Shown one piece after another: positions 57,851-64,000 of a DNA stretch of 64,000 nucleotides; position 1 is the stretch's first letter, and the number at the start of each line of letters is the position of its first letter. The notes beneath the pieces were generated by a model. The model did not search any database, was not told where the DNA came from, and worked only from the letters and a program-made list of their open reading frames with translations. The stretch lies in assembly GCF_008728515.1 (NCBI RefSeq), contig NC_044988.1:32591159-32655158 (forward strand), written 5' to 3'. A program made the position numbers and the translations under genes. The stretch is from Papio anubis (taxonomy: Eukaryota; Chordata; Mammalia; Primates; Cercopithecidae).

Positions 57851-59056
57851 GAAGGGAGCAGAAAAATAAGACATGACTGGAGAGGATATGAAATAAAAGT
57901 TTGTTTTTAAATGGGAGAGATAAGCTCTATGTATGCTAATATGAAGGGTCCAGTAGAGATAAAAAATTTGATAGTGCAGGGGAAAAGGAATAGCTACAGA
58001 AGGAGAGCTGGGGAATAAGAAAGGGATTCTGCACACAAGTGGAATGGCTGACATTAGATGTGAGTGGATTCAGCCTGTCCATTGTAACGAGGGGAGGCAG
58101 AATATGTGGATACAAGTGTACATCGTTGCTAAGTTTGGCAGTGGGAAATGAGCTGACATCTTAGCCAAAGCAAGAGACATTCCACTTTTTGTGAAATCCT
58201 CCTTTCCTTCCTATAAGAAGTCACAGTCTACCATCTGGGGGCAATTTTCTTCATAGGCATTAAGAAGAGATATGTGAGCTATTTCTTCTCTCAGGAAAAT
58301 GCCCCAATATGGAGCCTTTAATAGTTTACCAGCAAATGTGGAAATTCTCCCAGGTCCAATTTAGATCTGGCAGAGAAGATGAATATTACTAGTCAGTCAG
58401 TAACTGCCTGTAACAGATGTTTTTGTTGAATGTTAACATGAACAGTTCTATTTGGCCTTTTCAGAACTGGAATTAAGAAATAAAAAAAATAGCTAAGGGT
58501 ACATTGAAACCCAGTTGGGAAAAATCCTTTGACCGAAGCCACAAAATAGAACATCTACTAAAAGCTTTAGCACCCAAGAACTGTGTGACCCTGGGGAAAT
58601 TACTGTGCCTTAATTGTTTGATCTGTAAGAGGGAGAAAAAGAGTGAATATCAAGCAGAGGGCAGGTGTTTGTGGATATATGGACTTTCTGACAAACTATT
58701 AATAGGTATTTTAGGAAAATGTAAGCTTTTTGTGGGGACAGCATAAAACAAACCAAGCAAATGAGTATTTCCAACGATTTGATGCCTAAGATTAACTTAG
58801 TTCAGATAACTTAGAAAAGAAAACCAGAATTAAATGATTCAAAATACAAATTACATTTTTTTACAGAGTCAAACCCCCTTGAAAGCAAAGCCTATTTTCT
58901 CTCTTTGAATTAAACTTCCATTTCCCTAGTCAGCCAGTACAATTGCTTAAAGAAAATTTACTCATCTGAAAAATGGTATATAAATAGCTATTTCCAGAAG
59001 TGACTTTAGTTACTACAGACAAAGGCTCACTGCAGTGGAATTACAGTGCAGGTCAC
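57851..59056. other. Intergenic; weak MIR relic
   Basis: A MIR-like segment is present at about 58570-58640 (AACTGTGTGACCCTGGGG, TTAATTGTTTGATCTGTAAG). Nothing else is recognised. The frame at 58504-58746 overlaps the MIR relic. Confidence 0.5.
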
Positions 59057-59170
59057 CTTTGGTGTTCTCCAGTGTAACAATCACACCTGCTGAGGTTCCG
59101 TAGGTAGGACCCAGGCCTTCGCCAATGAGACACTGCTGCTCCCGGCACTTCATGCCACCTATACATGCCA
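59057..59170 (-). other. Candidate exon-like segment, unrecognised
   Basis: On the minus strand a stretch of 114 bp is bounded by ACTGTGACAG on its 5' side and AAAG followed by GTGACC on its 3' side, which are plausible splice signals. Read in phase 1-1 it is open and contains CIGGMKCREQQCLIGEG and then GPTYGTSAGVIVTLENT, with three Cys. The next frame is also open across it (59053-59235). I do not recognise the peptide. The polypyrimidine tract is weak and there is no neighbouring exon in view, so this may be chance. Confidence 0.2.
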
Positions 59171-59589
59171 CTGTCACAGTGAGAATTCAACTGGACTTGA
59201 ACAAGATCAGTGCTCTGTAAATTGATTGTTTGCATTGTTTAAGACAAAGTCCCTAGGAACAGGCTTTTCAAAATGGCACAGGAGCAGCAATTTGTGGATG
59301 CTACACAACAAGACAGTTTAAAGAACTGGTTAATGTTCTTAGTTATTGATCTTATGGACAATTCTGATAGTCAGTGACTAAGCTCAGCCTAGGTATACCT
59401 CCCATCCATTGTATCCAAATCCAGTTTCCCCATTCTTGGCAGGGTAAAAGCAAAGGATGCATTGCATAAGCACTTGTAGATAAATTCAGCTCATCCTCTT
59501 GTGCTGAAAATGCCAATTACTGAGAAACATTTACTATGTGATTATTTACCATCAATAGCATTTGTTTGCTTGTTTACATTGAAACATAC

Positions 59590-59898
59590 TTTTTTTTTTT
59601 TTTTTTTTTTTTTTTTGAGACAGAGTCTCCCTCTGTCACCCAGGCTGGAGTGCAGTGGCGTGAGCTTGGCTCACTGCAACCTCCACTTCCCAGGTTCGAT
59701 CGATTCTCCTGCCCCAGCCTCTCGAGTAGCTGGGACTACAAGCACATGCCACCATTCCCGGCTAATTTTTGTGTTTTCAGTAGAGACAGGGTTTCGCCAT
59801 GTTGGCCAGGCTGGTCTTGAACTCCTGACCTCAAGTGATCTGCCCACCTCGGCCTCTTAGAGTGCTGGGGTTACAGGCATGAGCCACTGTGCCCAGCC
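59590..59898 (-). mobile_element. Alu (AluS-like), full length with target duplications
   Basis: A T run of about 27 is followed by GAGACAGAGTCTCCCTCTGT and both monomers, ending at GCCCAGCC. TGAAACATAC is repeated at 59580-59589 and 59899-59908. Frames at 59501-59860 are Alu translations. Confidence 0.96.
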
Positions 59899-59908
59899 TG
59901 AAACATAC

Positions 59909-61157
59909 ACTTTAAACTTTGCTTTCTAAAATTAACACAATATAAACTTTGAAAAAATAGAACGAGGAATACAGTATTTCATTTTACATTCTCATTTAGG
60001 GTTCAGGTTAAGATGCTTAGAAAACAGTATAGACAATTGGAGCCATTTCCTATGGACATCGACCCACCATTCAGAATCCACCTGTGAGGTACAGAGATAA
60101 TGATCATTGTGATAAGAACCATCATGGAGTGTAGACAAGGTTGTTTTGATAGTTCATAGGCTCTATGAACTCTCACTTTTGGAGACTTTCTTATCTTTTA
60201 TTACACATATTAAAATGCTCTCATTCCACATTAAATGTAATATATACATGGGCTGAGTGGAGTTGCCCTCAACTAGTTTCCCTAGTGTCATAATCCAGAG
60301 ACATTTAATTTAACACTTGTTAATTTCAATGTTGCTGTCTCCCTTGCAATATTGTGTGGCCAATAAAATATTTTTAATGTTTCAAACATTTCCGTGGAGG
60401 TTGAATCAAACACTTGTTCATTTCAACTTTGCAATTTTCTTTTCCTGTTTTTTTGGAGTCAATGATTATTTTTTTGTTTGTAATGTCTTAAACACTTTTA
60501 TGGGTCCATGAAAAACTTACGGAACTATGTATGGCATGGTGCCTTAGGGCTTAAAAGACAAAATGGCCCTAGATGTTGATAAGGACCTTGGCCTTGAACA
60601 ATGCCTGAAGCTTTAGCTATGTCATATTTCAGAACAAATTGTACTGTGATGTAAATATTTCTTATGGCATTCCACCTTCTCTTTACCAAATCCAATGAAA
60701 TAATTCTTCATAACTTTTCATCCAGATTTTGCTTTTGCTTTCTTCTTCCACCACCTTTTTATAGACCCTTATCACGTCAGACACAAGCTATTACAATAGA
60801 CTTTTACTTTGTCTCCCTGCCTGAAGTTCTTTCGTCCTTCAATAGAGGGTGAACAGATTAGCCTTGCCAAATAATTAAGTATATTTAATTAACCAACTAA
60901 TTAAATTGACATGTCTATTTTGTAGTAATTTACTATGAATTTTTGCAGTTTAAACATAAATGTTTGGCTTTATCTAAAATAGCTTCTACATTTCCAGCAA
61001 ATCTTTTCTACTTACTTTTCTGTGACTATATTTATCACTTTTTCACCCGTTTGTCCGTTAATCCAGGCATTCAACAAATATTGTTAAGCACCTACTGAGT
61101 CTCAGACATCATACTAGTCACCAAGGATTCCATGATGAATAAGAGCAATACTTGGGT
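59909..61157. other. Intergenic, no gene seen
   Basis: AT-rich. At 61070-61150 is the ancient-repeat motif CATTCAACAAATATTGTTAA, whose continuation lies beyond the L1 fragment (61680-61830). Confidence 0.55.
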
Positions 61158-61553
61158 TTTTTATTTATTTATTTTAAATTTAATCTTATTTTATTTTAAG
61201 TTCCAGGATACAGGTGCAGGACGTGTAGGTTTGTTACAGAGGTAAACGTGTGCCATGGTGATTTGCTGCACCTATCAACCTATCACCTAGGTATTAAGCC
61301 CCACATGCATTAGCTCTTTATCCTGATGCTCTCTCTCCTCCATCCCCAACCCCTGTGACAGGCCCCAGTGTGTGTTGTTCCCCTCCCTGGGTCCATGTGT
61401 TCTCACTGTTCAGTTCCCACTTATAAGTTAGAACATGTGGTGTTTGGTTTTCTATTCTTTTGTCAGTTTGCTGAGGATAATGGCTTCCAGCTCCATCCAT
61501 GTCCCTGCAAAGGACATAATCTCATTCCTTTTTATGCCTGCATAGTATATAAG
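61158..61553 (-). mobile_element. 5'-truncated L1 3' end (L1PA/PB-like)
   Basis: A T-rich tail is followed by the reverse of the L1 3' UTR (on the + strand TTCCAGGATACAGGTGCAGG, GTTTGTTACAGAGGTAAACG) and the end of ORF2. It stops at GCCTGCATAGTAT. It interrupts an older dispersed repeat. Frames at 61318-61664 belong to it. Confidence 0.9.
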
Positions 61554-61850
61554 CAGGTGTATATAAGGTAGTCCTATTTTAGAAAAGGCAAATAATAAAA
61601 TATATATGTTTGAAATGCCACTGGTTCTTTGATAGAGGTAAGTACAGACTACAGTGAAAACCACAAGGGAAAATGGTCTATTCTGCCTGATTTGGGGAAT
61701 AAAGGGTAAGGGAGGGTGGTTCAGGAAAAGCTTATTTCTGGAAAATGTATAATCATCTGCCTGATGTACATTTGGGCAAGGGCACTCCAGGCAGAAGTAG
61801 TACTATGAGCAAAGGCATCAAGACAAGAAAGACATTTAAAAAATATTGTT

Positions 61851-62145
61851 GGCTGGGCACAGTGGCTCACACCTGTAATCCTTGCACTTTGGGAGGCCAA
61901 GGCGGGCAGATCACGAGGTCAGGAGTTTGAGACCAACCTGACCAACATGGTGAAACCCCATCTCTACTAAAAATACGAAAATTAGTCTGGCGTGGTGGCA
62001 CCCACCTGTAATCCCAGCTACTCGGGAGGCTGAGGCAGGAGAATCGCTTGAACCCAGGAGGCAGAAGTTGCAGTGAGTCAAGATTGCACCACTGCACTCC
62101 AGCCTGGGTGTCAAAGCAAGACTCTGTCTCAAAAAAAAAAAAAAA
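61851..62145 (+). mobile_element. Alu (AluS-like), full length
   Basis: GGCTGGGCACAGTGGCTCAC, both monomers, and a tail of about 15 A. Similar A-rich flanks (AAAAAATATTGTT, AAAAAATGTTG) suggest a target duplication. Frames at 61867-62180 are Alu translations. Confidence 0.95.
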
Positions 62146-63740
62146 TGTTGAATTGATGGCTTTCTTTTTATTAAAACCAAAGCATTAAAATTACAATAAT
62201 GTTTTTGATTAAAAATAGAATGTTTGGATAAAATAATGTTGAGTTCTAATACACTTATTTTTCAACTTTTCAATATTTTTTCAGTTACTTTAATATTCTG
62301 GAAAACAACCATTTTAAAAACAGATAAAAACATGGCTCTAGGAACATACATTTTTGCTTTTGTCTCAGGCTCCAGTATGGCTTGGCACAGCACTGTCAGA
62401 TCTTATTTTTATTTAAAATTTTGACATTTTCATCATGGATCTTTTGCATTAATTTTGATTTTTTAAAAATGTTTCATTAAAAAGTTAGTCATCTTGATTA
62501 CCAAGTTTTCTAAGGCCACTTAATTTTATACTCAAGGCAAGTGCTTCCTTTGTTTTCCCCTAATCCCAGGCCTGGAAAAAGCCATCAGATCAATATTTTA
62601 AAGATTACTTTCTTATAGTGATGAGTATGGGTTGCTAAAGACTTTTGTAGTTAAAACCTGAGAAACTGAGGCAAATTCAACATCTATCAAAATAGTTTAG
62701 GTGGAAAATCACAGAGGCTTGAACTAAGGCAAGAAAGGAGACCAAAAGTAAGTAGGGGTAAGAGAGGTGCCAGGGATGAGAGTCAGGGAGAACTTGATAA
62801 GAATTGGATGCATGGGAATGTTCTCTCTCCTGAGATTCATGCTCCAAATTCTGATTACTAAAGCCCAACAGAGTCACCCTCCTTCAGGATTTCTTTTTAG
62901 GTCATTTCATACCTTTGTGGCAAATTCTTCCTTCTTCCTGTTTTATCTCTTCAACTCCCTTATAATCTCTTTGCCGTGAAAGACCATATCTCATTCTCTT
63001 ACTATGTTATAAACACAGTAGATGCTCAATAAATACCTGTTGAAAGAATTGCATCATCAGTGTTTTTTTAACATCGCTCCAAGGCAGTGCCTATAATAAT
63101 TAAGCCAGCAGAAGAAGAGTTTGAAACTTCTTCCTTGGATATATTTTTAAGGTTAGAATACTCATTTATCTACCCAAGATGGCATAAATGACTTCTTGGG
63201 GCCCTTTCCAATGACATGATTAACAGCCCTTTTCTGAGAAGAGTTTTATATATGTTACTGCTAATAGCAAGAGAACTTCTCCTGGGGACATTTTCCCTTT
63301 TATGTGATTACATTGATATTTTAGAGAAAATGAAATTACTGCATCCCAGCTGGGCAGTTCTTTTTGAATTTATAAAATGCAGAAATTGCTATAAGACCAT
63401 AAAGTTGAATCAGGTCTCTTATCCAATCATCAATAGATAATTTTGGTTTTTATAACCCATCTTATAAAAGTTCTACTGTGGTTACCAAAGTCAAGAATTT
63501 GACATTAGTGTTGCCCTTGGCAACAGAATACAGAGATTTCTCTGGAAATTATTCCAGTTACAGTAAAAAGATAATTAACATTTAGTTACAGAAAAATCTG
63601 AACTTAATGTATCTGAGTGTAGCTTTATCAGATTTCCTCTTACGGTGATATCTTGATACATTTTACCAGAAATTACAATTTTTATTATTCATTATTATCA
63701 CTATTATTTTGGATGAGGGGCTTTCAGTAATGCTCCTACA
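62146..63740. other. Intergenic, no gene supported
   Basis: AT-rich, no recognisable exon or repeat. Frames at 62677-62979 and 63216-63440 are short and without recognisable content. Confidence 0.55.
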
Positions 63741-63744
63741 GGGA

Positions 63745-63880
63745 CTAGGTCAGTTCGCGTGTACCCCTCGTAGTCTGCCTTTCACCTTCTGAACGATGGA
63801 CATAATACTGGAGATGGAGCAAGCGCTTGGCGCAGCGGTGAAGTGCTGCACCATCGTGGATGATCTGAATCTAGGCTTCT
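63745..63880. other. Isolated CpG-rich, exon-like segment
   Basis: It has about eight CpGs in 125 bp (GTTCGCGTG, CCTCGTAG, GAACGATGG, AGCGCTTGGCGCAGCGG, CATCGTGG), in surroundings with almost none. On the minus strand a 93-bp segment (63786-63878) has an acceptor-like CACAAAATCAG and a strong donor-like AAG followed by GTGAAA. It is open in phase 0 and includes MVQHFTAAPSACSIS with a good start context (ACGATGG). The plus strand also has a short frame, MEQALGAAVKCC to LNLGF. I recognise neither. It may be an exon of an unseen gene, a fragment of a processed pseudogene, or a non-coding element. Confidence 0.3.
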
Positions 63881-64000
63881 GATTTTGTGAAAAAAACAAA
63901 ATCATTAATATGTTCAAACTACTGTTTTTCCATTTTCTACCTTTCAGAGCCAAATATAATGTGAAACTGATAACAAAATTTGATATCTAGAAATGGGATG
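63881..64000. other. AT-rich end of window
   Basis: No feature recognised. On the minus strand it supplies the T-rich stretch before the acceptor-like site at 63879-63880. Confidence 0.5.

Noticed and set aside
63820..63850. A tRNA gene or tRNA-derived SINE, because TTGGCGCAGCGGTGAAGTGC resembles a Pol III A-box
   Set aside because: No B-box follows at the right distance, no cloverleaf can be drawn, and there is no T-run terminator at the expected place.

Overview
The window is nuclear DNA from a primate, most likely an Old World monkey. Alu elements occur on both strands. Two of them (25233-25539 and 40842-41110) carry the bases I associate with the cercopithecid AluYRa lineage: GGCTCAAGCC at the 5' end, GCGTAAACC-type in the right half, and GAGATCCAG/GG-CAC. 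L1 and MaLR remnants fit the same lineage. I recognise no intact protein-coding gene. The open frames are satellite, Alu or L1 translations, or short chance frames. Two short exon-like segments near the right end are offered only as candidates.

Positions 1-5856 are one tandem array that runs off the left edge. Its unit is a decamer (ACCGGATCAA and relatives), often ordered as a four-unit, 40-bp cycle. It alternates with blocks built on a 9-bp unit (ACCGATCAA): about 1-470 (10 bp), 471-2229 (9 bp), 2230-3140 (10 bp), 3141-4432 (9 bp) and 4433-5856 (10 bp). Unlike the rest of the window it is rich in CpG and very poor in T on the + strand. It stops abruptly inside the 3' part of an L1 (5857-6763). 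I do not recognise this satellite as a named family, and it is the most noteworthy object here.

Positions 6764-23155 are ordinary AT-rich intergenic DNA with Alus, MIR relics and nested L1s. The clearest nest is at 11745-14800: an old L1MA 3' end was hit by a younger L1 that integrated with a 5' inversion, and that L1's A-tail then received an Alu. Positions 23156-27706 are a second nest. A solo MaLR LTR with a 5-bp target duplication holds a 4.2-kb inverted-type L1, which holds a young AluYRa; target duplications are visible at all three levels. Positions 28208-36038 are a decayed but apparently full-length 7.8-kb L1 on the minus strand, with a GC-rich 5' UTR and target duplications.

Positions 36052-64000 are intergenic sequence with MIR, MER5A-like and other ancient repeats, an old L1 (41370-44100), several Alus, microsatellites, a pair of perfect hairpins (53641-53712) and two candidate exon-like segments (59057-59170 and about 63745-63880). 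Apart from the possible satellite functions discussed in the findings, the window is a record of repeat insertion rather than a set of cooperating genes.
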